This document shows positions 34,538-47,279 of a DNA stretch of 64,000 nucleotides, in pieces (the stretch's first letter is position 1; every line of letters starts with the position of its first letter). A program made the translations under genes and the position numbers. This stretch comes from Jacaranda mimosifolia. Lineage: Eukaryota; Streptophyta; Magnoliopsida; Lamiales; Bignoniaceae. Location of the stretch: positions 8,991,001 through 9,055,000 of the forward strand of contig CM032123.1 of assembly GCA_018894105.1 (NCBI GenBank), in the 5' to 3' direction. The notes beneath the pieces were generated by a model. The model was not told the origin of the DNA. It saw nothing but the letters and a program-made list of their open reading frames with translations, and did not search any database.

Positions 34538-35404
34538 GTACGAGTCGGGATGCATCGGTGGACGGTGCTAGCACTGACACCGCAAATGTATGGGGACTCG
34601 ATGTGGAGGAGCGCTTCATACATATGCTGCTGGGTGCTAACACAATTGACTCCCTAACGGATGAACGGTACTTACATATATGCATGCCCGACATAGCTAA
34701 CAAACTTGGCCGGCACTTTCAACGTCCATACACGACTGATTTTGTAAGGGAGAAATTTAATGAGCTTAAGGAGCGCCACGACACAATGAAGGCGATCATC
34801 GAGAATCCTGATGTCTTCTACGAGCCGACAACCGATGATATTTACATGCCTACTATTATGTGACCGAAGCTCCAAGCGGTAAGAATACTGTACACTACCA
34901 TCTTCATCTTAATCTTTTGTACGGTTATATGTGTTCCATAACCAATTTTGTTCTTTAATGTGTGCGTAGAGATACCGACTTGCATACCGTTATTGGCAAT
35001 ATGTAGAGACTAGATATGACCTACTAACTGAGATATTTAGACTGCGTGGAATATCACAACGAATCGGCAATCGCCCGACCCAGCACGATAAACGCAACGA
35101 TCTATTATTAAATCAGCAGAAACGCAATGTCACCCAATCAAGTGCAAGCGCATCACGTAGTTCTTTGTGCTTGCAGGGGTCATCTAGGCCCGACATCCCA
35201 CGTTCTCGTTCGACTCGAGTTAGAGCAGACATGCCCGTTGCCTCAGACGGCGGAATTGATAGAGGTTCGGGAGTTGGGCCTGTCACGTCGTGGTCTGAGA
35301 TTGTTCGACAAATTGGCATGAGACTATCGAGACGGCGTGGCTTGCCTCACACGAGCCAAGTTAGAACGGGTTGCACACCTGATCGACCACATACATCATC
35401 TTGA
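34538..35404 (+). pseudogene. Second Myb/SANT-like protein, nonsense codon at a conserved Trp
   Basis: An exon beginning after an acceptor CATACAG (34529-34537 region) reads VWGLDVEERFIHMLLGANTI, then DIANKLGRHFQRPYTTDFVR, EKFNELKERHDTMKAIIENP and DDIYMPTIM, a second Myb/SANT-like domain unlike the one at 31 kb. A TGA at 34861-34863 stands where this domain family ends in Trp, so it is best read as TGG changed to TGA. The frame continues PKLQA to a GTAAGA donor (34879), and after an acceptor at 34969 continues in phase as RYRLAYRYWQYVETRYDLL and a Ser/Arg-rich tail to a stop at 35402-35404. An upstream exon is probably missing from my model. Confidence 0.6.
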
Positions 35405-35614
35405 ATTTGTTGTAATCTAAATGTATTATTATTATGTATCGTACTGATTGTACCCTAGATGACTTTGTGTACTATAGAATTCTTGTTGGTGTTGGTAATG
35501 AGTATTGTACGTGATGAATGGACACACCATGTATGGTCTAAGTTCTATTTGTTGACATCTTTACATGTATCATGATATTAACACTACGACCATACCATGC
35601 CATCATTTCTTTAC

Positions 35615-35703
<89 letters not shown>

Positions 35704-35792
35704 ATGTAAGTAGCATTAATAATAAATAAAATGATAATAATTCTAATACTAGTAATGGTAATAGTATTCGTAATTATAATAATAATTATTAT

Positions 35793-35841
<49 letters not shown>

Positions 35842-36042
35842 GTAGTAGTATTAATTATATTTATAACGTAAGTAGCATTAATAATAAATAAAACGACAGT
35901 AATACTAATACTAGTAATGGTAATAGTATTCGTAATTGTAATTATAATTATAACAACAGCAACAACAACAACAATAATAATAATCGTAGTAATATAATAA
36001 TAGTTAGGGTAAGTATACTACTACTACTACTACTACTACTAC

Positions 36043-36079
<37 letters not shown>

Positions 36080-36193
36080 TATTATTATTATTATTATTAT
36101 TATTATGTAAGTAGCATTAATAATAAATAAAATGATAATAATTCTAATACTAGTAATGGTAATAGTATTCGTAATTATAATAATAATTATTAT

Positions 36194-36227
<34 letters not shown>

Positions 36228-36392
36228 TTAATTATATTTATAACGTAAGTAGCATTAATAATAAATAAAACGACAGTAATACTAATACTAGTAATGGTAA
36301 TAGTATTCGTAATTGTAATTATAATTATAACAACAGCAACAACAACAACAATAATAATAATCGTAGTAATATAATAATAGTTAGGGTAAGTA

Positions 36393-36463
<71 letters not shown>

Positions 36464-36480
36464 TATTATTATTGTTATTA
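35615..36480. repeat. Higher-order AAT/ATT trinucleotide repeat with duplicated core
   Basis: Runs of (TAA)n facing (TTA)n alternate with a unique-looking core, GTAAGTAGCATTAATAATAA ... ACTAGTAATGGTAATAGTAT. The core occurs four times (about 35706, 35866, 36107, 36246) in two alternating versions: one with AAAATGATAATAATTCTAAT, one with AAAACGACAGTAATACTAAT and an (AAC)n/(CTA)n tail. The pair is repeated with a spacing of about 380-400 bp, so a whole segment was duplicated in tandem. The (TAA)n-(TTA)n junctions are perfect inverted repeats, the first about 35615-35702. Confidence 0.92.
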
Positions 36481-36700
36481 TTATTATTAAATTTAAATTT
36501 AATATTAATATTAGTAATAATAATTACAATTAAACAAATTTTCAACAAACAAAACCCATAAAATATTATAATTCAACCAATTTAATCATTACATCAATCA
36601 TTATAAACTTACAACATAATCATATCTCTTCAATACATATACATACATGTATACACAACATTTTTAATTAATATCCTTATAATTAAAAAAATTCTTTAAT
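36481..36700. other. AT-rich stretch following the trinucleotide array
   Basis: Simple AT-rich DNA with CATACA words, no coding content. Confidence 0.5.
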
Positions 36701-36948
36701 ATCAATTTTCACCCCCAAACATCAACACAAAAGCAATGATGTGACATCTACAGTAAAAAATGCTCTCTAAAAAACATAACCAAACATATCAAAACTCCTA
36801 AACCCCATTTTTTACTATTTTTAAAAACAATAACCAAACATCAATCACATTCCTCAACCTTCATTTCACATTCTCCCACAATTCTTTCATTATTCATTCT
36901 TCCAAAACACACAATAAAATCAAACAAAAAACATATCCAAACACTACC
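36701..36948 (-). mobile_element. Terminus of a PIF/Harbinger-like or MITE element
   Basis: Read on the minus strand from 36948 inwards, the sequence starts GGTAGTGTTTGGATATG and keeps T/G-rich words (TGTGTTTTGGAAG, GATGTTTGGTTATG). Ends with GTGTTTGGAT are typical of plant PIF/Harbinger and related elements. I did not find a partner left end before 31 kb, so its link with the transposase cluster is unproven. Confidence 0.35.
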
Positions 36949-38518
36949 AATTTTTTAAAAGGAGTATTAATTTTTATGTAAGTTGACGCCTAGTTATATT
37001 GGTAAATATAATTTATGGTATAGAATGCGCTGCATTTCATGTAATTGTAATTTTTATTAAAAAAAAAAATGTTTTCATTATCTAAATAAAACATATGCTT
37101 ATAAAATTTGAAATTTGAAACTATAAACAAAACGATCTGCAACAACAGAATAAAAAATGTTTAATGCTATTTTTACCTATAAAATAATTTGAGCAACTCC
37201 TATACCTAACACAAAATTAAATACTAATCCTAAATAAATAATGCGGAGCATTGTATCAACAACACTAGATTAATTAGTTGCAAACAAATTGTTTTATACG
37301 ACATGATTCCTAATTATTTAAGGATTTTAGAGTAAAGCTAATAATAATAATAATAATAATAATAAATGCAAAGAATTATGTGTGCTTTGTCTGAGTTTAC
37401 TTTCTGGGAAGCAAAAATCCCATAATCTGAAGGAAACCATCATTAGAATTTAGAAAAGTACAGCCAGCTGGTCTAAATCTTTGACTGTCTTCAAATTACC
37501 ACCACTTGAAATTCCAGGTTTACCCCGCATTTTAGACCATATCCTAAACTAACGATTAAATCTCTGCTTAGCAGGAACTTTCTAGAAAATTGATAAGAGA
37601 GTTGCTTAATCTAATTTAACTCTTGCTTTGCTTCAAAACTTCACCATCCTTCATTTCATATTATGAATGTTACACCTAACACATCGTAATGCTAAAATCG
37701 TGTTATTTTATATTTGAGTGATGAATCTTATAATTTTTTTATAAAAAAAATATATATATATATATATACAATTAATTTAATAAAAAAATTTACTTATTTT
37801 AAATCTCCAACTCCTTCAAATTTTAAGTATGCCCTTATTTAAATTAATTATTACACTATGAAAGTTTTATAAGTGTGAATAGATTGATCGGATTTAATGA
37901 ATTTTTGGTGGGGATATTATATGGAAAAAAATAAAATGGAATCAGCAAATCATTGTATCTTGACCTGACTTTCATTTAAAGAAATTGGACGAAAGGGTTG
38001 ATTAATCTACCTCTAGATTGTGCGATTTTTAAATTTCTACCACCCGCAAATCCCATATTCAACACTCAAATAGTATTCCAACGCAATCAAATAATGTCCC
38101 ATGTGATGTCTGAATCTCGTAAAAACAAAAAATTATCAGAAAAAAAAATAAAAAAAATTGATTGACTAGTATAATTGAAATTTTTTGACTGACTTCAAAT
38201 TTTCACACCCAGAATTCCAGGTTTGCCCCTAATGTAGACCAATATTACACCAACAAAATCGTATATGGAACGTGTTAATATTCTTGAATCTGGCTTTCTC
38301 TTATAAGATTTGGAAAAATGTTAATTACTGCCGCAGTTCTAGAATATGAAGTATTTCGAATGCATTGAATTGTATGCTTTTGAAGTCGCCTATGGTGCCC
38401 CTATTTCTTTAACTAACTTCTCACCGAAGCCCATTGCTCACGAAACCGTTGCACATTATATATTGTATCATTTATATGCTTAAAAGCGAAAGCATATTAT
38501 CTATGTCAAGTGGGTTCG
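36949..38518 (+). promoter_or_regulatory. Upstream region of the DUF676 hydrolase gene
   Basis: No gene is seen. A TATA-like ATTATATATTG lies at about 38455-38465, some 55 bp before the start codon, so the leader would be short. Two related blocks share words such as TTGACTG, CTTCAAATT, AATTCCAGGTTT and CCCC(G/T)(C/A)ATTTTAGACC/ AATGTAGACC, near 37480-37530 and 38185-38240, suggesting an old internal duplication. Confidence 0.4.
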
Positions 38519-41500
38519 ATGGAGATGGAGAATATCAGAGCAGAAACTGTGAAAGAAGAGAAAAAAGACCAAGAAAAGGACATGAGTTTGGAGGAAAATA
38601 GCTTAAGCAATCAGAATATCATGAAAAAGAAAATGAAGAAGCAGAAGAAGAAAAAAAGGTATTATTTTATTCCGAAATGTATGAGATTGGACGACGGCGT
38701 TCCGGCAGCGGAGAAGCCGGAAGCCGATGGGGGTCTCAACGTAGAGGCCGGTTGCAACGGGAGGGATCACGTGCAGACCCACCTTGTTGTTATGGTCAAT
38801 GGAATTTATGGAAGGTTTGGAACTAGCAGTGCTCTATATATGTTTAGTTTCATTTTTATCTTTTTTCTTACTGACTATGATCATATAGTAGGTCATGTGT
38901 TTAATGATTCATAAGCTGTATTTACGTTTATTTTACATGTGTGCACAGTGCTAAAAATTGGAGATATGCTGCGAAGCAATTTGTGAAGGCCTACCCGAAT
39001 GATGTTATAGTACATTGTGAGCTTTATCTTTTTTATTTGCATCTTTTTCCTTTTTCCTTTTTTTGTTTTGTTTTTTTTTTTGGTTTTTTTTTTGGCTTGT
39101 GATCTTGGTATTGTATCAATTTTTCTAGCCCTGTTTCCCGTATATCAATTGTGTTTATATGCAAATATTTTCTTGTCTGCTTGTTGGTTGCATATTTGCC
39201 CTTACCACTATTGATATCTTTAGTAAGTTTTGCTAAGTGGTTGTGAAAGTTGTTTGATTGTTTCTAGTACTTGATAAAGTAGATGTTTGTAAGTTAAATT
39301 CGTCAGCTGATTGGAAATGGTTTTTCCTGGAGGGTGGTTGTGATGTTCTAGCTATTTGGATCTCTAAATTTGGTGATTCATATCAAATAATATTTCCAGA
39401 TTAGTAGGTAGCTATTGTCAAAATTAGGAATTTGACAAGTGGCATAAAGATAACCTTATAAATAAAGGTTACTTCCATTTTGTTCTTGCATTTGAAACAG
39501 AAGAGTTACAGAAATTATGTCATTGATTACAAAGCATGGTCCGTCACATTGTGGTTTCCTCATTAGTTACAGGGACAACTAGGAGCAATGCATCTTGCAC
39601 TAGGTAAATTGGTGTCCTGTTTCAGTAATGGTTGCAATTCAGGCACTACGTAAGATTGTGTCTGGTACAGGTAAATATATAGCATTAAGATTTTTATGAA
39701 GTGAGCAATTCATCTTGCAAAAGTGATGGTATAAGGTTAGAGTGAGTCTATGTTTGTTGGATAATTTTAGTGAACAGAACAGATTATACGTACACACACA
39801 TATAAATTATCTGTTCAGACGTTCCATGACTCACCATCTAAAATGCATGTGTATTTCATGTAACTGATGTCTTTGCAAATTGATTGACAATTATTTTATG
39901 GCTAAACCATACCTTGTATTGACTTATCTTCTGCCTTCCAGGTAATCATTTTGTTCCTCATCACTAATTATTTCATAAGATTATAGTTGGTAGAATTTGC
40001 CTACCATCACCAAGAAAAGCTTCATTTTGATACAAGCTTACAAATATTTCTTGTAATCTGAGTTGAAGTTACATCAGTAATTCTCATCTTTGAGTTTTGG
40101 CCGTCAACATTTTAAAAGCAGAGGATAACAATAGTTCTCATCTTTGAGTTTTCGCTGTCAACATTTTAAAAGCAGAAGATAACAGTACTTAATGGAACCG
40201 GAAATATCAGAAATAGAGTACTTCCCTGATCATTTTTTCTCAAATTTATGCAAATATTTGTCAAATATCTTACAATGAAATTCACATTAATGAACAGACT
40301 GAAATGCTCGGAGGCTTGCAGTATCTAACATTGACACCAAACAAAAGCTTCTGGGGTCTCTTCCTCAAAAGAACTTGTCTGTCCTCTTCAAACTCTCCTT
40401 TGCTTTCTTCACAAGGATCATATTCAAATCTTTTACTGTAAATATCTACATTCTTCACACGTAAACCTTGTTCCTGTCAGTGCCTGTTTCAACATTTCTT
40501 GGGCTTCATCAGAGAGAGACTTATGCACCAAACTGAAATCAGGATATGGATGGGGTATACATATGAAATTCAAAGTTGAAATCAAATGGATAATTCCAGA
40601 AATATGTTCATACAAATGGTGTTTTTATGTGAAGTTTTGTTTTCTATGTTCCCAAATGATTTCTAGCCAGCCATAATGGATGGAAACAACTAGCAAGAAC
40701 TTAACATATAGCTCATGCTGAATATAATGTAATGCTAGGACCATCAAACAAATGTTTCTGAGAATCCTCTATCTCATCGCAGTCCCTGAAACTTATAAGC
40801 TTTTACTGGTTGTCTTTACAAGGATATATATATTGAGTGAAGTCAGAAGCACTAAATCTTAACCTGAAATTTTTCTTAATCAACATGTTATGTCCAGGCA
40901 GTGAATCTAATTCTTCAATGTTGACATTTCATGGTGTTGATGTCACGGGGAAGAGATTAGCAGATGAGGTTTGTAATGCATTTCATGAGAACAGTAACCT
41001 TTTTTACCAGTCGTGCAAATATATACTGAGCTGCTCCTTGAATCAAAAGATTCTGTAGCTAGAGCTTAAAGGTGTGTTGCCTTATCCAATTTTCAGGTGA
41101 TTTCTGTTTCCGATCGTCATCCAAATCTTCAGAAGATTTCTTTTGTAGGTCACTCACTTGGTGGCTTGATAGCAAGATATGCTATTGCTGAGCTTTATCG
41201 ACAAGATTTAATAAGAAAACCTGGTGAAGAAAATGGTGAATATGTTGGGGATGACTCTCAGCGATCATCTTTAGAAGAGAAACCAAGAGGAAGAATTGCT
41301 GGACTTGAACCCATGAACTTCATTACCTGTGCAACACCACATCTTGGTTCCAGGGGGCATAAACAGGTATCACCCTATTAGATGTCCTCCTCTCATTCTC
41401 TCAGAATGAACGCATTGCTGATATCTTGGAGAAAGTTTTCTTAGATCCTGTCACAATGAACATTTGTTAATGTCAGCTGATAGTATTATTAATTGGTTGC

Positions 41501-44374
41501 CTGATGAAAATAACAGGATATTTGCTGTAAGTTTGTTTATTATTCTTGAAACTGTTTCCTGGAGATTATGCATCCTGTTGAATGTTATAAAATATCATCT
41601 CATCTTTTGATGATTTAATAAGAATGAGAAATTCTCTTTCGCATAAGAATACTGATAACCATCTCTTTTATCGTTCCTATTAGCAACTATGTTAATTTCT
41701 CTAGGCCCCTTTCACGTTACTTCTCTGGCAGGTCCAAGCAACATATAGTGAAAAACCTTTTTAATTATGCATGCACATATATTCAACTTTGCTATAGTTT
41801 CGGTTTTTCTCTTGTCCAGACCTGATGATTTTTTCTGCCGCTTTTCTTTGTCCCTTGCAGTTGGTTTGGACGATTTTTTCTGCAGCTTTTCTTTGTCCCT
41901 TGCAGTTGTATATCATCTTGTATTAGGCTCTATTCATATTGATAAATGAAGTCTTTATCTTCTTTGGTTACATTTTATTCATTTGAACACGAAATGTTAT
42001 GGTGTATACCTGATAAGTGCCATCATAAGCTACTCACATCTTTTCAAAATAATCTATGATGTTTAATATTCATAATTCTTTCTTTTAATAGATTGGTTCT
42101 TGTGCAGGTTCCAGCTTTCTGTGGTTTTTACACCATGGAGAAAGTAGCATCACGGGCTTCATGGTTACTTGGTAGAACAGGGAAACATTTATTCTTGAGT
42201 GATTGTGATGATGGAAAACCTCCTCTTTTGCTTAGGATGAGCAGTGACTCTGAAGATCTTAAGTTCATGTGAGGCGCTATCATTTTCATTATGTTCTTCA
42301 AGTTGTCAACAATCGCAAAGTGAATCAATGAAGTTTATCAATATCTTGACTCTCATTGCAGATCTGCTTTGCAGTTGTTCAAGAGACGTGTTGCCTATGC
42401 AAATGCACGTTTTGACCGTATCCCAATTTTCACTTACAATGTCTCCAGCTCTTTGCCTGCATTTTACTATAGAAACTGTACCCTAATGAACTTTTAGTAG
42501 TTAAAACACTGATTTATAAGCTGCCAGAATTACGATAGAACAGGTTCAAACTTAATTTGGTAAAAAGCATACATTTTCCTAAGATGCTATTAATTCTTGC
42601 TATTTAATTTTCCCCTCATATGATGACCTTGACACTTAACATAGATCTTGTTGGGTGGAGTTCTTCATCATTGCGCCGTCGGAGTGAGCTCCCAAAGGTA
42701 AAGTTTACCACATGGACTGCTAGTTATTGTATGCCAAAATCTTACGGTATGTTTGTTTTTAGCGTCGGGGTCTTCTGAGAAATGTTAAATATCCACACAT
42801 TGTCAATGAGGAGAAATCAAATACAGCCAATCCTCAAGGAGGTTCTTTTGAATCCAAAGTTGCAAGAGGCAGGACCAATGATTTGGAAGGTGTGTTTTTA
42901 CATGAAATTTGGTAATTATGGTCTCTTTTGGTACATATTCTTAGGATATTATGCTATTTTACTTGTAACTATATATTTTTCATCTCGACCCGGTTTTCTT
43001 CACTAGAACTGGTAAAGAGTTTGCTTTGCTCTGCAATCAATGAAGAGAACCAAGATCATATACTTGCTTGAATTTGTACCCATATATCCGTGGCAACAAC
43101 TATTACTAGTTAAATCTTGTTTTTGGCAGGTTAATTGAGTAGAGTATTGCTTTGCAAATAATGCACAGTTGGTCCAATTGAGTGAGAATTTTGGTGCATG
43201 TTTTCACCATACTACTTGGCATAAGACCAAGTGGCACTTGAACAGAAAATTTACTTGGTTGTGGCAAGCATACAAGTACCATAGAGAAGAAGAAGAAGAA
43301 GAAGAAAAACCTTCCTCTACTTAGATTTACTCAGAAGATTGCATGTAGTTACGAAACCATCATATTTTTTTTCCTTTTTTTCCGGGAAGAGCTGTATGCT
43401 TATTTTCAATCAGCTCAGAAGATTACATGCTAATATAGTTACCTGTCTAATCAAATACGTTCATTGAATTCTGGACTTATGTCAGATTGTAATTTCTGAT
43501 GTACAATTCAAATAAGTGTTTGGTTTCGTGAAAGTTCAGTGAAACAAGATATGTTTGGCATAGCATGTCCTCAGTAGGACTTCTACCTTCATTTTTTAAA
43601 TGCTCAAGAAATCACATTAGATGTGCACTGTTGGAAAGAAGAGTGATTCCTCAACATGTCATCTATTGAAGTTTAGCCAAAAAAAAAAAAATTGTTTTTG
43701 ACTCTACTGAATTCCCCCATTAGTTTTTAATCATTTCTTTTCTTTTCTATCTCAGCTCTAAATGTATTTGACTCATACGTAAACTTTTGGAGCGGTCCAA
43801 AACTCACTGACTTAATTCGATGCACTTACAACTCATAAACCTATTGTAAGTCTGGAAGTATGTTTTTGATAAAGAATGTTAACATTCAGTTTCTGTTTTC
43901 ATTGCAGAGACAATGATCAGGGGGTTAACAGTATTGAGTTGGGAGCGGGTTGACGTCAACTTCAGTGGAGCTATACAAAGACTTCTTGCACACAATACAA
44001 TTCAGGCATGTTTCTAACTGTCTCCTAAGATCCATAATGTCCATACAGTTCAGGTTTCTGAGATTATCATGTAGTATTTGGAAATATCACTGTGTAGCGT
44101 AGCAGCCCTTGATCATGTATTTGCTACAAAAGCTCTCCTTCACATTATCTGTGCATTTGTTTTCTTTAAGACCCTGTTCTAGCATCATATTTTTCTACTT
44201 GCTTTTTCTAAGCTTATAAGACATTACTTATGGCTACAAGTTTAGTGGTGAAGATGGAGAAAATAACATGCCCATTGCCTACTTCCATTCTTGTCTGAAT
44301 AGGTTAAGACTCCCTGTATTAATTCTGCTGGCGCGGATGTGATACAGCATATGATCGACAATTTTCAACTATAG
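38519..44374 (+). CDS. DUF676 alpha/beta-hydrolase (putative serine esterase/lipase)
   Basis: Ten exons give a 423-aa protein: 38519-38814, 38949-39016, 40898-40968, 41097-41366, 42108-42268, 42362-42417, 42645-42697, 42763-42889, 43908-44005 and 44303-44374 (stop TAG). All junctions keep the frame. Intron 9 has a GC donor (CAG|GCATGT); the others are GT-AG. The N-terminus is highly charged with a Lys run (residues about 36-48). Hydrolase features follow: HLVVMVNGIYGS (oxyanion strand), the nucleophile elbow GHSLGG with Ser at about 165, ATPHLGSRG, an Asp in FLSDCDDGKPPLL at about 267, and DHLVGW with His at about 308, whose codon is split by intron 6. This layout matches the plant PF05057/DUF676 family related to yeast ROG1 lipase. 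The substrate is unknown; an intracellular lipid or ester is likely. No signal peptide is seen. The start is the first ATG of the frame that fits the family length. Confidence 0.9.
40081..40188. repeat. Tandem duplication of 54 bp in intron 2 of the hydrolase gene
   Basis: The unit TTCTCATCTTTGAGTTTT ... AACATTTTAAAAGCAGA occurs twice in a row with few differences. Confidence 0.85.
41824..41908. repeat. Tandem 45-bp duplication carrying decoy splice acceptors, intron 4
   Basis: Two adjacent copies of GATTTTTTCTGC(C/A)GCTTTTC followed by TTTGTCCCTTGCAGTTG. Each ends in a strong pyrimidine tract plus CAG, which looks like a splice acceptor, about 200 bp ahead of the real one (42107). Confidence 0.85.
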
Positions 44375-46111
44375 ATACAGTGTTGAGTTGTGTATACTGT
44401 GGTGGCAGTATGATGAGCACTTACTCTTTTATGATTTTTGTGAAAACATATGAAGGGGAAAGATATATAGGAAGGGAACAAAAGGTTGTTTCATCAATCT
44501 ACAAAGCTTGGAGTCCCTTGTGTTGAATAAGGAAGAACCTGTAAAATACTTAGTGAATTTTTGACCTTTTCTTGTAATCACAGTTATTTTTGCAGCAAAT
44601 TTACTAGCAGAATTTTGAGGTGTGTATGTGTAAGAATTTGGATTTCAGTTTGTAATATTTTCTTTAATTATTTCTAACTTTTTTTCTTAAATAAAATTGA
44701 ATTTGGCCTATGTCATGGCTGTATGGAAAACCCTCCAAGAAAGCAACAGAGGGGCAATGGAAAGCTTTTAATTTGTATTTATTTGCAGTAAAAAAAGGAA
44801 AAGCCCACACACAAAGCTTTTTCCCTCAGGGCAGGCAGAGCTAATCAGAAGGACAAAATTGATGACCTAATCAAAATTGTACCATCTTAATGTTTGGGCT
44901 TCAACTCATGAAATATTGCATTCATGCTACCTAGGCTGGTCCACCTATTAAGTCTTATCTATGATGCTGAATATATAATAAAATGTGAATAAATGAGTGA
45001 TATGTAATTCAAGGAATTAAAAAGAAATATATATATATATAATATTAACAAGAAATTAATAATGTGATGATCATATTAAACAATCAATTTTTATAATTTA
45101 AGTTTCTTGGTTGCTTCTATCACAACATGCTCTATCCCTTTCAAATGTGAAGGAACTTTTATTTTATATATTTCAAGTGAACCCAATTTTTTTTCAAAAG
45201 TGTCAAAACATACTTCTATTTTTTCCATAACATACTGAACACTCCTATTTTATCGCTCAATACTATATCAATAGTTTTCATTTGTCCTTTCAATTCAGAT
45301 CACATGAATTTTTTTTCAAAACTCATATCACAACTCTACCAATGCACACACAATATCATCCATTACATACAAAATAGATTTAAAAGCAGAGTAAGAATAA
45401 TCAACCTAATAATTTTCATTGAATATGAGAATAAATAATTTTATATCATTTAAAATATTTAAATTGAATCATAATTATTGCACAATCACCACACACAGGT
45501 CACACACACAAGAAACCAAAAAGAAAGTAGAAGAATCCCAAGAAGATACAAAATATGGACTACACTCTGAACTTTGCTCGCCTGCGCCTGCACCTCCTCC
45601 TCAGTCCTCATGCCCTTTCAACCCCACAACTGATGGGGATTGATAAACCCTACTCAATTACCAATCAAAATATAGTTTTATTTGGACTGCGTATCCATAA
45701 GTCAACAACGGTCATCCTTTCCAAGTTTTAGTTTACCATTTTTTATTTTTTGATTGGTGAGTTTTAGTTTACTTATTATAAGTACACTTTATGATTGTTA
45801 ACTCCAAAAAAAAAAAAAAAAAAAAAAGAGGGAATAATTTAAGATTAAACTAGTTTAGAATTTCGAGTTTGGCCCAAGCGTAAAAATACCAAAACTACAA
45901 TAATTAAGGTTCGCATCTTTTTTTAATTGTGCTGTTTGATCTGATTCATTCAACTCAACCTATAATTTGAAGTATTTAATCCACTGGGTCGTAAAAATCT
46001 TAAATGGCCCTATTTATCAATTATGATTTATGTTTATAGAAACTTCTATTTTATTTTTAATTACAAACTCATTTTTACTATTACTTTATTTTTCTTTAAC
46101 TGCTAAACTTA
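44375..46111. other. 3' flank of the hydrolase gene and intergenic DNA
   Basis: AATAAA-like words near 44689 may serve the hydrolase transcript. An A-tract of about 22 lies near 45806-45828, followed by GAGGG, which might mark a decayed retroposed copy. Nothing coding is recognised. Confidence 0.45.
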
Positions 46112-46219
46112 CGGGGTGTAAATAGATATTAAACGAATCGGATACATTATTTTCATATTCGTATTCATTTAACTTTTTAAATATTTAGATATGAATACGG
46201 ATTTGACGGACATTTAAGA

Positions 46220-46224
46220 ATGAT
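46220..46224. repeat. 5-bp target-site duplication (left) of the gag-only element
   Basis: ATGAT, identical to 50068-50072. Confidence 0.8.
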
Positions 46225-47094
46225 TGTAAGCATTTTTTTTTTTTCTACAAAATTAAAATTACAAGATAAGAAAAATTGTACAAATAAAAATAAAATTAAA
46301 ATCCATCAATTGTGGATCTAATCTCTAATTTAATCATCTTATTCTTTTTTTTTTCCAAATATGATCATGAATGTAATGAGCTCCGCAAAGAACGCTTTGA
46401 ACGCCGTGAATCTCATTAAATTTGATTTGAAGAAATAACGTCAATTCGAGGATTTCGCATCTTAATCTCGATCAAACGCCAAAATATATGAGTTTCGCGA
46501 AGAACACCTCTAATATCATGAATTTTTTTGAATTTAATTTGAATAAAATAATGCCAATTCGAGGGCTCCACACCGTAATTCTGAATCAAATGTCATAATA
46601 TAATGAGCTCCGCGAAGAACGTCGTGAATCTCCTTAAATTTGATTGAGAGAATTGCTGGATTCCTTCAAAGTTTCTCTCACTTGCTGAAATTTGTGTTGT
46701 GTGTTAAATGAGCTTTGGTCACCCCATTATATAGATGTTTGTTGGGAGACTTCTAGATTGATTGAACTTTTTTTATGATTATCTCTTTAATAAGATAATA
46801 TTAGATTATCAAGAGATAATACTAGATATCAAAAAAGAATATCAGATATCAATGGATAATATCAACTATATTTAATTTGATTGGTCTATAGATATAAACA
46901 CTTCATCTTTGACACTTATCAATATCTGATTTGAGTATAAAATAAATACTAGAGTATTAATTAAAATTAACTATTTATCTTTTGGAATTAAATTTAATAA
47001 ATTTTCAAGAAACAAATAGAAAATTTAAATTAATATCTAGCATATTATTTTACATGTGTCACTTCTTCATTGGCCAAAAATTGATATGTCTGCA
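46225..47094 (-). repeat. 3' LTR of the gag-only element
   Basis: Begins TGTAAGCA and ends ATGTCTGCA on the plus strand. It holds internally repeated blocks built from GAGCTCCGCGAAGAACG and TGAATCTC(C/A)TTAAATTTGA-like words. It is longer than the other LTR because one more such block is present. Confidence 0.85.
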
Positions 47095-47279
47095 AATGCC
47101 CCCACTTCAAGACTTGGCGAAAGATGTGTCGATCATCCACGAAAGAAGCAAGGCTTAAAGTATTTGAGAATTTTTCCTTTTCTCTCCAATTTTCACATGC
47201 GCCTGCAATAAGAACATCCTTGAAGCATTCCTAAAGCTATGGTACCTAATAAAATGGTCAAGTTATAACACAATTCAAA

